Of a stretch of DNA of 64,000 nucleotides, positions 41,585 through 48,533 are shown in pieces. Location: assembly GCF_004341515.1 (NCBI RefSeq), contig NZ_SLZF01000007.1, forward strand, positions 124,001 through 188,000, given 5' to 3'. The translations under genes and the position numbers were made by a program. The notes under the pieces were generated by a model, which did not search any database, had not been told where the DNA came from, and saw only the letters and a program-made list of their open reading frames with translations. The first letter of the stretch is position 1. Each line of letters opens with the position of its first letter. This DNA comes from Allobosea sp. BK604. Its GTDB lineage: Bacteria; Pseudomonadota; Alphaproteobacteria; Rhizobiales; Beijerinckiaceae.

Positions 41585-42267
41585 GCGGAAAGCTCGCTGG
41601 CCGGCCGGGAGGCGGGGGCGACATGGGCGAAGAGATAGCGCTCGAACCAGGTCGGGAAAGCCCGCGCGAGCGCTCGCGGCCCTTCGACTGCCAGACCCAG
41701 CCGCTGCGCCTCGACGAAACTCACATCCCCGCGCCACCACGCGACGAGCGCCGGCATTCTGGCCCGGACACAGAGCGGCTCGGGAAAGCCGAGATTCTGG
41801 GCGCAGAACGATGCCTCGGTTGGCTTCAGCAGCATGAAGCGCGGCCGGCTTCCCTCGATCTCGAAGCGGATGACGGTCGGCTCCTCCGGCAGGGCGGCGA
41901 AGTTCACCCGCCTCTGCATATCCAGCAGCAGCGGCTCGATATCGACGATCTCGCCCTCCGCTTGGCGTGGCAGCCAGCGTTGGCCCCAGGTACCCAGGGC
42001 GCCGACCAGAGCCGCCAGTTCCTGCCCCGCCTCGGTCAGCGCATATTCCGGGCCATGCGCGCCCTCGCTGCGGTTGATCGCGCCGACCAGGATAAGTTCC
42101 TGCAGCCGTTCCGAGAGCATCGTGCGCGAGATGCGCGGGATGCCGCGCCGGATGTCGTTGAAGCGTCGGCTGCCGCAAAGCAGCTCGCGCACGACGAGCA
42201 GCGTCCAGCGGCCGCCGAGAACCTCATGCGCCCGCGCCACCGAGCAGAACTGACCGTGAGCCGTCAT
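41581..42267 (-). CDS. HxlR-family transcriptional regulator
   Basis: A 228-residue HxlR regulator. FCSVARAHEVLGGRWTLLVV (with Cys8, a residue often redox- or aldehyde-sensing in this family) is followed by RELLCGSRRFNDIRRGIPRI and RTMLSERLQELILVGAINRS, the winged HTH at about residues 20-95. An extra C-terminal domain of about 110 residues (ITRFEIEGSRPRF-like) makes it longer than the usual 110-140 residue members and may be an SCP2-like ligand domain. It is coupled to DUF488. Confidence 0.9.
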   Translation of the reverse strand: MTAHGQFCSVARAHEVLGGRWTLLVVRELLCGSRRFNDIRRGIPRISRTMLSERLQELILVGAINRSEGAHGPEYALTEAGQELAALVGALGTWGQRWLPRQAEGEIVDIEPLLLDMQRRVNFAALPEEPTVIRFEIEGSRPRFMLLKPTEASFCAQNLGFPEPLCVRARMPALVAWWRGDVSFVEAQRLGLAVEGPRALARAFPTWFERYLFAHVAPASRPASELSA

Positions 42268-42328
42268 GGCGCGAGCCTAACATGCTCATGCCCAATTGGC
42301 GGTACGGATTCCGGACCGGCCGGGAGGG

Positions 42329-42694
42329 TCAGCGCTCGCGCCGGAAGATCATGCCGCCATGTTCAAGCACATCCTCCGAGACGAACACGCCATCGGCGCT
42401 GAAGCCGGTATCGTCGACATAGTCGATCTGGTTGCCGGTGATGGCGTAGCGGCCCCGATAGGCGCTCTTGCGATTGCCGCGCTGTTCGTCATAGCGGCCG
42501 TTCGGCAGCAATTCGTGGCGAATATGGCCGTCCTCGGTCACCCACATCCCGACATAGCGGTGGGGCGCCGGCTGGGCCGGGCGGCTGCTGTTCTGGGCTT
42601 GAGTGGTCATGGCTCTCTCCTGAGGCACGGCGGGCCCGGTCGCCAAAACGGCAAGGGCGGCGAGCCAGATCAGTCGATCGCTGGCGCGCCTCAT
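42329..42694 (-). CDS. Atu4866-type exported protein
   Basis: A 121-residue protein with a hydrophobic N-terminus (LIWLAALAVLATGPAVPQ) acting as a signal peptide. The conserved domain follows: HRYVGMWVTEDGHIRHELLP, NGRYDEQRGNRKSAYRGRYA, ITGNQIDYVDDTGFSADG and VLEHGGMIFRRE. This matches my memory of the Agrobacterium Atu4866 family (PF11512), a small beta-barrel of unknown role. Its start overlaps the end of the CMD gene upstream by ATGA. The pair probably form one operon. Confidence 0.83.
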   Translation of the reverse strand: MRRASDRLIWLAALAVLATGPAVPQERAMTTQAQNSSRPAQPAPHRYVGMWVTEDGHIRHELLPNGRYDEQRGNRKSAYRGRYAITGNQIDYVDDTGFSADGVFVSEDVLEHGGMIFRRER

Positions 42695-43167
42695 GGCCGC
42701 GCCCCCGGCGCGGCCCGGCGCTCGGCGAACAACGCGCCCAGCGTCTGCGCCGCCTCGATCGCGCGTGGGAAGCCGGCATGGACCGTGGTCAGATGGACGA
42801 TCTCCTTGAGCTCGGCCTCGCTGACGCCGAGATTGAGCGCGTAGCCGGCATGGACCCTGAGGAAAGGCTGGTTGCCGAGCGCGGCGAAGGCCGAGACGGC
42901 GGCGAGCTGGCGCGTGCGATGGTCGAGCCCGGGCCGGCCCCAGACATCGCCGAGCGCATAATCGGTGATGGCGTCGGCGAGATCGGGGAAATCGCGGCGC
43001 AAGCCCTCGAGGGCCGGTTGTGGCTGGCCCTGGTTGAGCGTGCGCATCACGTCCTCGCCGCGCCGACGCCGTTCTTCGCCCGACGCCTGGGCGAGTGCCG
43101 GTTCGGCCGAGACCATCGCCAGGGCGGCAAGCGCGGGCTTGAATGAAAACATCGTTCCGAGAGTCAA
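42691..43167 (-). CDS. Exported carboxymuconolactone-decarboxylase-family protein
   Basis: A 158-residue CMD/AhpD-fold protein. HTRQLAAVSAFAALGNQPFL and HAGYALNLGVSEAELKEIVH then LTTVHAGFPRAIEAAQTLG match gamma-carboxymuconolactone decarboxylases. The Cys-x2-Cys of AhpD peroxidases is absent. An N-terminal segment ending SAEPALAQA looks like a signal peptide, unusual for this family. The TTG at 43167 lies 5 nt from GGAGGAGG (43180-43173) and is preferred; the ATG at 43152 is the alternative. Coupled to the Atu4866-type gene. Confidence 0.8.
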   Translation of the reverse strand: MTLGTMFSFKPALAALAMVSAEPALAQASGEERRRRGEDVMRTLNQGQPQPALEGLRRDFPDLADAITDYALGDVWGRPGLDHRTRQLAAVSAFAALGNQPFLRVHAGYALNLGVSEAELKEIVHLTTVHAGFPRAIEAAQTLGALFAERRAAPGARP

Positions 43168-43290
43168 AGCATCCTCCTCCTGTTCGGAGGAGGCAGGCTG
43201 CCGCCGGAGTGACGTCCGGCGGTAGATCGTTCCTGCGCGATGATTGCACGATCCTCCAGAGGAGCCGTGCAATCATCCGGAGGCGCGGCC

Positions 43291-44799
43291 CTACTGTGCC
43301 GGCTGCGGCAGGTTCTTCTGCTTCAGCCAGGCGCGCATCTCGCCGATCTCATGCGTCTGCGCGGCGATGATCTCCTGCGCCAGCTTGCGGTTCGCCTCGT
43401 CGCGGCCAAAACGCAGCTGGATCTCGGCCATGTCGATTGCGCCCTGGTGATGCGGGATCATGCCGAGCACGAAGGCGGCGTCGGGATCGGGATGGGCGAC
43501 GCCCTGCATCATCGGCCCGTGCATCCGCTCCATCGCCTGCTGGTAGGCGGCGAGCGCGGGCACCGGCACGGTCGCGGCAGTGGCCGCCTGATGCCCGGCA
43601 TGTCCGGCATGGCCGGCCGCATCGGCGCCGGTCCGCGGCGGGGCGCCGATGCCGCCGGGCGCCTGCGGGCCATGCGGGTATTCCGGACTATGCGAATGCG
43701 TCGCGATCTCGCCGGTGGGCTGGCCGACGCGGCCCTCCGGGCCGTAGAGCGCGATATGCAGGCCCCAATATCCGGTCGCGAAGATCACGAGCGCAGCGGC
43801 AAGCCCGGTCGGGACGCCGGCGAGCTTGCGCTTCAGCGCCGGCAGGAAATGCACCTCGCGGGTATGGTCGGCGGCGATCGCGACGATGATCGCCATGATC
43901 AGCGCATGACCGATCAGGTCGACGCGGCCGAACGGATAGACCGCCGCATTGAAGATGACGAAGAGCGCGATCGCCGAGAGCCGGCGCACCAGCGGCGTCC
44001 AGATCATGCCGAAGCCCATGGTGAACTCGGCGACCCCCGCCATGGGGATGAAGACGTCGCGCGGCATGCCGAAGGTCAGGAAGGGCTTCTCCTCGACCAG
44101 CGGGTAGAACCAGTCGGGATAGGCGAATTTCTCAAGGCTCGACCACATCAGCGCGATCGCGACGCCCCAGCGCAGCACCTCGAAACGATGCTTGCGCCAT
44201 TCCGGATTGCTGGAGGCCTCCAGCACGAGATAGGCGGCGACGCCGACGCCGAGCGCGAGATAGTCGAGCAGGTGGAAGATGTCATAGTCGCGCAACGCCA
44301 GCAGCCAGAGGCCGATGATGCCGGCGGCAGCCAGCGGGCGAGTCGCCTGTGGGATGACCAGGGCCGCGATCAGCAACTGCGTCCAGGAGACCCATTCCGC
44401 CGGTGTCTTCAGGTCCGGCGTCAGGTAGACGCCGCCGACCGCGAAGATCGCTACGAAGAACGCCGCGATGACGAGCCGGACGAATTCGTCGAGCCGCTGC
44501 CAGAGCGGATCGGTGATCCGGTCCATGCCGGCGAGGATCCTCTCGCCGAGCGGCGATTTCTCGATGGCGCGGGTGGCGAGGAAGAAGGCCAGCACCAGCG
44601 CGATGCCGGTCCAGAACCAGGTATTGGTCAAGGTCGCGCCGATCGGCTGCGGCGGGGCGCCGACGATATAGGGCGCGAACCATTTCACATGAGCTTGTGC
44701 CGGGAGGGAGGCAGCGAGGAAGCCGGCGGCGCCGGCCAGGCGGATCGCGTGGCGTAGGGGCGGGCGGGCAAGGGCAGGGAGCATGACAGCACTCGTCAT
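43291..44799 (-). CDS. Polytopic membrane protein fused to a C-terminal DUF305 domain
   Basis: A 502-residue protein. The N-terminal part has a signal-like segment (FLAASLPAQA) followed by HVKWFAPYIVG. About eight to nine hydrophobic helices follow, with FGMPRDVFIPMAGVAEFTMG, resembling DoxX-type membrane domains. A His-rich linker (GHAGHAGHQAAT) leads to a C-terminal DUF305 four-helix domain with AFVLGMIPHHQGAIDMAEIQ, which in known cases binds copper or other metals. The ATG at 44799 is used; the ATG at 44784 is an alternative. It is next to a truncated haemoglobin and NsrR gene, so metal or nitric oxide stress is plausible. Confidence 0.8.
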   Translation of the reverse strand: MTSAVMLPALARPPLRHAIRLAGAAGFLAASLPAQAHVKWFAPYIVGAPPQPIGATLTNTWFWTGIALVLAFFLATRAIEKSPLGERILAGMDRITDPLWQRLDEFVRLVIAAFFVAIFAVGGVYLTPDLKTPAEWVSWTQLLIAALVIPQATRPLAAAGIIGLWLLALRDYDIFHLLDYLALGVGVAAYLVLEASSNPEWRKHRFEVLRWGVAIALMWSSLEKFAYPDWFYPLVEEKPFLTFGMPRDVFIPMAGVAEFTMGFGMIWTPLVRRLSAIALFVIFNAAVYPFGRVDLIGHALIMAIIVAIAADHTREVHFLPALKRKLAGVPTGLAAALVIFATGYWGLHIALYGPEGRVGQPTGEIATHSHSPEYPHGPQAPGGIGAPPRTGADAAGHAGHAGHQAATAATVPVPALAAYQQAMERMHGPMMQGVAHPDPDAAFVLGMIPHHQGAIDMAEIQLRFGRDEANRKLAQEIIAAQTHEIGEMRAWLKQKNLPQPAQ

Positions 44800-44896
44800 T
44801 CGGCGCCGCGAAGCTGGGCGCGTAAGGGAAATCGGACGGTCGGAGAACTGTATGGATGTGGTCGTCGTCGGCGACGGCGTGGCTTGCGGCGAGCGG

Positions 44897-45322
44897 TCAT
44901 GACGCGCCCCCAACGGGACGCGCCTCGCTCGGCAGGCGCAGCGCCTTCGTGCCGATATTGAGCCCGATCTGCAGGCTCTCGGCAATCCGGTGCGCACGGT
45001 CGATGAAGGTGGCGGCAGCCGGCCCGGAGCAGAGATCTGCGACCGTCGTCTCGAACAGGCCGAGCCAGCGCTCGAAATGCTCCGGGGTCAGCCCGAGCAT
45101 CTGGTGCTTCTCATGCGGCCTTCCGCGATAGCGGCCGGTCAGCAGCACGACCGAGGACCAGAATTCGATCATCTGGGCCAGATGCGCATCCCAGCGCCCG
45201 GCGAGGCGGCGCTCGAAGATCGGGCCGAGCTCGGCATCGTCACGGATGCGGGCGTAGAAGAGCTGGACCAGCCGCGCGACGAGAGCCTCGGACAGCTCGG
45301 CAGGCAGGGCGCGGTCGGTCAC
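44897..45322 (-). CDS. Group III truncated haemoglobin
   Basis: A 141-residue two-over-two globin of the group III class. It begins with LVARLVQLFYARIRDDAELG and PIFERRLAGRWDAHLAQMIE, then FWSSVVLLTGRYRGRPHEKH with the proximal His region, then LTPEHFERWLGLFETTVADL. These proteins bind O2 and NO and are linked to nitric oxide detoxification. The start faces the NsrR gene across 91 bp, with two 17-bp inverted repeats between them, so NO-responsive repression is very likely. Confidence 0.92.
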   Translation of the reverse strand: MTDRALPAELSEALVARLVQLFYARIRDDAELGPIFERRLAGRWDAHLAQMIEFWSSVVLLTGRYRGRPHEKHQMLGLTPEHFERWLGLFETTVADLCSGPAAATFIDRAHRIAESLQIGLNIGTKALRLPSEARPVGGAS

Positions 45323-45335
45323 GGCATCCTCAAAC

Positions 45336-45352
45336 AGGTATTTTCAGTACCT
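45336..45352. promoter_or_regulatory. Candidate NsrR operator, site 1
   Basis: AGGTATTTTCAGTACCT has outer arms AGGTA/TACCT and the same 17-bp length as the perfect site at 45373-45389. It lies 14 bp before the haemoglobin start. Confidence 0.5.
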
Positions 45353-45372
45353 CTTTCACTAGTGAGAAAAAT

Positions 45373-45389
45373 AGGTATTGTAAATACCT
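45373..45389. promoter_or_regulatory. Candidate NsrR operator, site 2
   Basis: AGGTATTGTAAATACCT is a perfect inverted repeat (7-bp arms, 3-bp centre) located 25 bp before the regulator start and 37 bp from site 1. It is the strongest operator candidate in this promoter and fits Rrf2-type autoregulation. Confidence 0.62.
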
Positions 45390-45413
45390 GTTTTAAGAGC
45401 TCTGCAGCCAGCC

Positions 45414-45851
45414 ATGAAGTTGACCGCCCATACCGATTACGGCCTGCGCATGCTGATGGCCCTGGCCGTCGCCGGCGAGCGCCGTGTCACGATCGAGGAG
45501 GTTGCCGACAGGCACCGGATCTCACGCAACCACCTCATGAAAGTGGCGCAGACGCTGGTCGGGCTCGGCCTGATCAGGAGCACCCGTGGCCGCGGCGGTG
45601 GCCTGACGCTGGCGAAGCAGCCGACTGATATTCGCATCGGCGCGGTGGTCCGGGCGCTGGAGACCGATACCGATCTGGTCGCCTGCCTCGGCGACAATCC
45701 GGCGAGCTGCGTCTTCAGCGGCGCCTGCCGCCTGACCGGTGCCTTGCGGCAGGCGCTCGAAGCCTTCTTCGCCGAGCTGGACCGGCTCACCTTGGCCGAT
45801 GTCGCAATGAACCGCGCCGATTTGCGCCAGCGCCTCAGCCTGCCGGCCTGA
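45414..45851 (+). CDS. nsrR: Rrf2-family regulator NsrR (nitric-oxide sensor)
   Basis: A 145-residue Rrf2 regulator. The winged HTH MKLTAHTDYGLRMLMALAVA and RISRNHLMKVAQTLVGLGLI, with STRGRGGGLTLA, covers about residues 1-70. Cys91, Cys99 and Cys105 in ACLGDNPASCVFSGACRL match the three Fe-S-ligand Cys of NsrR, and NPASCVFSGAC closely resembles NsrR proteins. NsrR carries an iron-sulfur cluster that nitric oxide destroys, releasing repression. The divergent truncated haemoglobin is its probable target, through the two inverted repeats between them. Confidence 0.9.
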   Translation: MKLTAHTDYGLRMLMALAVAGERRVTIEEVADRHRISRNHLMKVAQTLVGLGLIRSTRGRGGGLTLAKQPTDIRIGAVVRALETDTDLVACLGDNPASCVFSGACRLTGALRQALEAFFAELDRLTLADVAMNRADLRQRLSLPA

Positions 45852-45979
45852 TCGCGCGTTTGTCATGGCGGGCCTGGTTTGCGCGACCTTGCCCTGCCCC
45901 TGGTTCAGCGCGAACCTCGTCCTCGTAGGGAGGATCGCCCGGCAGCAAGCCGCGGCGGCGCAAAACGAGGACGTCACCG

Positions 45980-47053
45980 ATGAGCATACGAGACTGGGCC
46001 CGGCGCGGAACCGCGGCCACGATCCTGTTTATCGCCTTCACCGCCACGGCAGCCGAGTATCCCGCGCCGAAGCGCGGCACCTGGGTCGCCAAGGATTTCC
46101 GGTTTCATACCGGCGAAGTGATGCCGGAGCTGAAGCTCGGCTATGCCACGGTCGGCGACCCTTCCGGCGAGCCGGTCGTGATCCTGCACGGCACCGCGGG
46201 TTCGGCCGCGAGCATGCTCAATCCCGCCTTCGCCGGCGAGCTTTTCGGCGCCGGCCAGCCGCTCGACGCTGCCAAATATTTCATCATCCTTCCCGACGCG
46301 ATTGGCACCGGTCAGTCGACGAAACCCTCCGACGGGCTCAAGGCGAAGTTCCCCAAGTACAATTACGACGACATGGTCGATGCCCAGTACCGGCTGATCA
46401 GCGAGGGGCTCGGCCTCAAGCACCTGCGCCTCGTGCTCGGCAATTCGATGGGCGGCATGCAGACCTGGATGTGGGGCGTGAAGCATCCCGGCTTCATGGA
46501 TGCGCTGGTGCCGATGGCCTCGCAACCGACCGAGATGTCGAGCCGCAACTGGATGATGCGGCGCATGATCGTCGATGCCGTCCGCAACGATCCGGACTGG
46601 AAGAACGGCGATTATACCACCCAGCCGCCCGCGTTCCGTACGGCCAATGTCTTCTTCGGCATCGCCACCAGCGGCGGCACGCTCGCTTACCAGAAGCAGG
46701 CTCCGACGCGCGAGGCGGCCGACAAGCTGCTCGACGAGCGGCTGAAGGCGCCCTTCACGGCCGATGCCAACGACTTCCTGTTCCAATGGGATTCATCGCG
46801 CGACTACAATCCCGCGCCCGGCCTGGATCGCATCAAGGCCCCGCTATTGGCGATCAACGCGGCCGATGACGAGCGCAACCCGCCCGAGACCGGCATCATG
46901 GAGCGCGAGTTAAAGCGGCTGTCCAATGGCAAGCTCCTGCTGATTCCCGCGAGCGAAGACACGCGCGGCCATGGCACCACCGGAAACGCCAGGTTCTGGG
47001 CCAAGGACATGGGCGCCTGGCTGGCGAACGTGCCCAGGCGCGCCGCGGATTGA
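45980..47053 (+). CDS. Exported alpha/beta hydrolase, homoserine O-acetyltransferase-like
   Basis: A 357-residue alpha/beta-hydrolase-fold protein. It has an N-terminal signal-like segment (GTAATILFIAFTATAAEY), then FHTGEVMPELKLGYATVGDP, GEPVVILHGTAGSAASML, LVLGNSMGGMQTWMWGVKHP with the nucleophile elbow Gly-Asn-Ser-Met-Gly, and a C-terminal DTRGHGTTGNARFW carrying the His. This resembles the MetX-like family, but an exported location argues against Met synthesis. Hydrolase or acyltransferase activity is expected; the substrate is unknown. It is followed by a gap holding two transcript-end structures. Confidence 0.85.
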   Translation: MSIRDWARRGTAATILFIAFTATAAEYPAPKRGTWVAKDFRFHTGEVMPELKLGYATVGDPSGEPVVILHGTAGSAASMLNPAFAGELFGAGQPLDAAKYFIILPDAIGTGQSTKPSDGLKAKFPKYNYDDMVDAQYRLISEGLGLKHLRLVLGNSMGGMQTWMWGVKHPGFMDALVPMASQPTEMSSRNWMMRRMIVDAVRNDPDWKNGDYTTQPPAFRTANVFFGIATSGGTLAYQKQAPTREAADKLLDERLKAPFTADANDFLFQWDSSRDYNPAPGLDRIKAPLLAINAADDERNPPETGIMERELKRLSNGKLLLIPASEDTRGHGTTGNARFWAKDMGAWLANVPRRAAD

Positions 47054-47154
47054 GCGGCTGGAGTGCGCCTGACATCGTGCGGCGCTGCGTCGCAGATTGT
47101 GGTTGCACGAAAGCGAAACCACGCTAATCTCCCGACCCAGCCGCCACGCGGCCA

Positions 47155-47253
47155 AAGAAAAAGGGCCACGCAGAAGCGCGGCCCAAGTCTAGGGAGGAAA
47201 CGCCCAAGGAGGGCGACGCAGCATCTCTGCTGCGGTCCGCATGACGTAGGGTG
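47155..47253 (-). ncRNA. Putative trans-acting small RNA with anti-Shine-Dalgarno modules (AbcR/alpha-r15-like)
   Basis: Read on the minus strand, this gives a hairpin CGCAGCA-GAGA-TGCTGCG (47234-47217), then CGCCC-TCCTT-GGGCG (47215-47201) exposing UCCUU in its loop. A single-stranded TTTCCTCCCTAGACTT follows (47200-47185), then a terminator stem GGGCCGCGC-TTCT-GCGTGGCCC and a T-rich tail. One stem position is G-U on the minus strand but A-C on the plus strand, which supports the minus orientation. Two anti-SD elements plus an intrinsic terminator are typical of Hfq-dependent alphaproteobacterial sRNAs that block ABC-transporter mRNAs. The 5' end is a guess (a GATATATC -10-like box at 47267-47260). 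Confidence 0.5.
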
Positions 47254-47275
47254 TGTTCCGATATATCGCAAGAGG

Positions 47276-47302
47276 AAAAGGGCAGCAGCGCTGCCCTTTT
47301 TT
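47276..47302. terminator. Intrinsic terminator, probably bidirectional
   Basis: AAAAGGGCAGC-AGC-GCTGCCCTTTT forms an 11-bp stem with a 3-nt loop and is followed by further T residues (six in a row at 47297-47302). A's on the left side make a U-tract on the other strand too. It can end the alpha/beta hydrolase transcript from the left and the VOC gene transcript from the right. Confidence 0.75.
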
Positions 47303-47334
47303 AATGCGGGTGGTTTGTAATCCGTTGACCTTGC

Positions 47335-47382
47335 GGCATCGACCCGAACAGTGGAATGCCCGTTCCGGGTCGACGCGATGCC
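47335..47382. repeat. Imperfect inverted repeat
   Basis: GGCATCGACCCGAAC and GTTCCGGGTCGACGCGATGCC can pair around a centre of about 12 nt. It lies between the terminator and the VOC gene 3' end. It may be part of the VOC transcript end or a repeat without other copies in this window. Confidence 0.5.
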
Positions 47383-47439
47383 TGAGGCAAGGAGATAGGT
47401 CGTCATGGCGCGTCCGACGGGACGCGCGGCGAAACAGGG

Positions 47440-47847
47440 TCAGTTCTGCTGCACAGCGGCCGGATCCATCCACATCACCTCCCAGATATGGCCGTCCAGG
47501 TCCTGGAAGCCGTGGCCATACATGAAGCCATGATCCTGCGGCTTGTTATAGGTGGAGCCGCCGGCCGCGACTGCGTCCGCGACGATCTTGTCGACCGCTT
47601 CGCGGTTCTCGCGTGACAACGCGATCAGCACCTCGCTGGTCTGCGTCGCGTCGGCAATCGCCTTGGGCGTGAATTCCTTGAACTTGGGATGGGTCAGCAG
47701 CATCGCGAAGATCGTGTCGCTGATCACCATGCAGGCGGCAGTCTCGTCGGTGAACTGCGCGTTGAAGCTGAAGCCGAGCGCCTTGAAGAAGGCCATCGAC
47801 TTGTCGAGATCCTTCACCGGCAGGTTGACGAAGATCATCTGGGGCAT
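47440..47847 (-). CDS. VOC-family protein (glyoxalase/bleomycin-resistance fold)
   Basis: A 135-residue protein of the VOC superfamily. MPQMIFVNLPVKDLDKSMAF then FKALGFSFNAQFTDETAACM and a C-terminal FMYGHGFQDLDGHIWEVMWM match PhnB/glyoxalase-like proteins. Metal ligands are less clear than in the GloA at 17018. The role is unknown; members range from dioxygenases to resistance proteins. It ends near the 47276 terminator and diverges from no promoter partner; upstream are a repeat and the MarR gene on the same strand. Confidence 0.88.
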   Translation of the reverse strand: MPQMIFVNLPVKDLDKSMAFFKALGFSFNAQFTDETAACMVISDTIFAMLLTHPKFKEFTPKAIADATQTSEVLIALSRENREAVDKIVADAVAAGGSTYNKPQDHGFMYGHGFQDLDGHIWEVMWMDPAAVQQN

Positions 47848-47977
47848 TGTCGCTCCTTGGGTCTTGTTGGTCGGGGCTGGAGGACGGAAAGCCGCTGCGG
47901 CAGGCAGCGGCCGGCGAAACCAGCGAATTTCCGCGTTTCCTCGGATCGCGAAAATTCTATAAGCCTTTGTTTTATCA

Positions 47978-48025
47978 CATTTTCTTCACGCGAACCGGTG
48001 CCCGCTTCGCGCGAAAATGCTCTAG
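47978..48025 (-). repeat. Dispersed repeat, family B, copy 3 (short, inverted)
   Basis: ATTTTCTTCACGCGAACCGG and GCGCGAAAATGCTCTA are the reverse complement of the first half of the element at 6056-6154 and 8123-8225. The stop codon of the MarR gene lies inside it, so the repeat contributes to the end of that gene. Confidence 0.7.
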
Positions 48026-48468
48026 GACAGTGCCATCAGGTCCTGCCGCAATCGGTCAGGATCGGCCCCCGGCAGCCCGGCCTCGACGGCGTCATGCGTA
48101 CGCTGCCAGATCGGCACTGCGCTGGCGAGCAGCGCAATTCCCTCCGGGGTAAGCTTCAGCCGCCGGCTGCGCCTATCCTTCACGTCCTGCATGACGATGA
48201 CGAGACCACGCCGGGTCAGCGGCTTCAGCGCCGCCGTCAGCGTGGTGCGGTCCATCGCCAGCAGATTGGCGACCGGGCCGAGCGGCGGCGGCTCCGGCCG
48301 GTTGAGCGACATCAGCAGCGAGAACTGTCCGTTGGTCAGGTCGAGCGGGCGCAAAGCCTCGTCGAAGCGCCGCGCCAGGGCGCGCGCGGCACGCTGCACA
48401 TGCAGGCACAGGCAACAATCGCGCACATGCAGGGTTGTCTCGAAGGGGATGGAAAGGGGTTTTGACAT
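48022..48468 (-). CDS. MarR-family regulator with N-terminal Cys cluster
   Basis: A 148-residue MarR regulator. The winged HTH is at about residues 45-110: LTNGQFSLLMSLNRPEPPPL, AMDRTTLTAALKPLTRRGLV and a wing with DVKDRRSRRLKLTPEG. Residues RDCCLCLHVQ near position 17 give three close Cys, which may sense oxidants or metals. It is divergent from the DUF899 gene, and a GTTGATATCAAC palindrome lies in the 65-bp gap. It probably represses that gene and itself. Confidence 0.9.
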   Translation of the reverse strand: MSKPLSIPFETTLHVRDCCLCLHVQRAARALARRFDEALRPLDLTNGQFSLLMSLNRPEPPPLGPVANLLAMDRTTLTAALKPLTRRGLVIVMQDVKDRRSRRLKLTPEGIALLASAVPIWQRTHDAVEAGLPGADPDRLRQDLMALS

Positions 48469-48479
48469 CCGAACTTTAT

Positions 48480-48491
48480 GTTGATATCAAC
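48480..48491. promoter_or_regulatory. Candidate MarR operator
   Basis: GTTGATATCAAC is a perfect 12-bp palindrome between the divergent MarR and DUF899 genes. It lies 11 bp from the MarR start and about 42 bp from the DUF899 start. MarR operators are commonly AT-rich palindromes of this kind. Confidence 0.55.
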
Positions 48492-48533
48492 GTATTTAGT
48501 CAAGCGGTTAAATACGAGCAAGGAGGATGTGCC

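Noticed and set aside
47155..47302. SRP RNA, tmRNA or tRNA in the hairpin-rich gap
   Set aside because: The conserved SRP tetraloop and loop sequences, a tmRNA tag or TPsiC-like motifs, and a tRNA cloverleaf are all absent; anti-SD modules plus a terminator fit an sRNA better.
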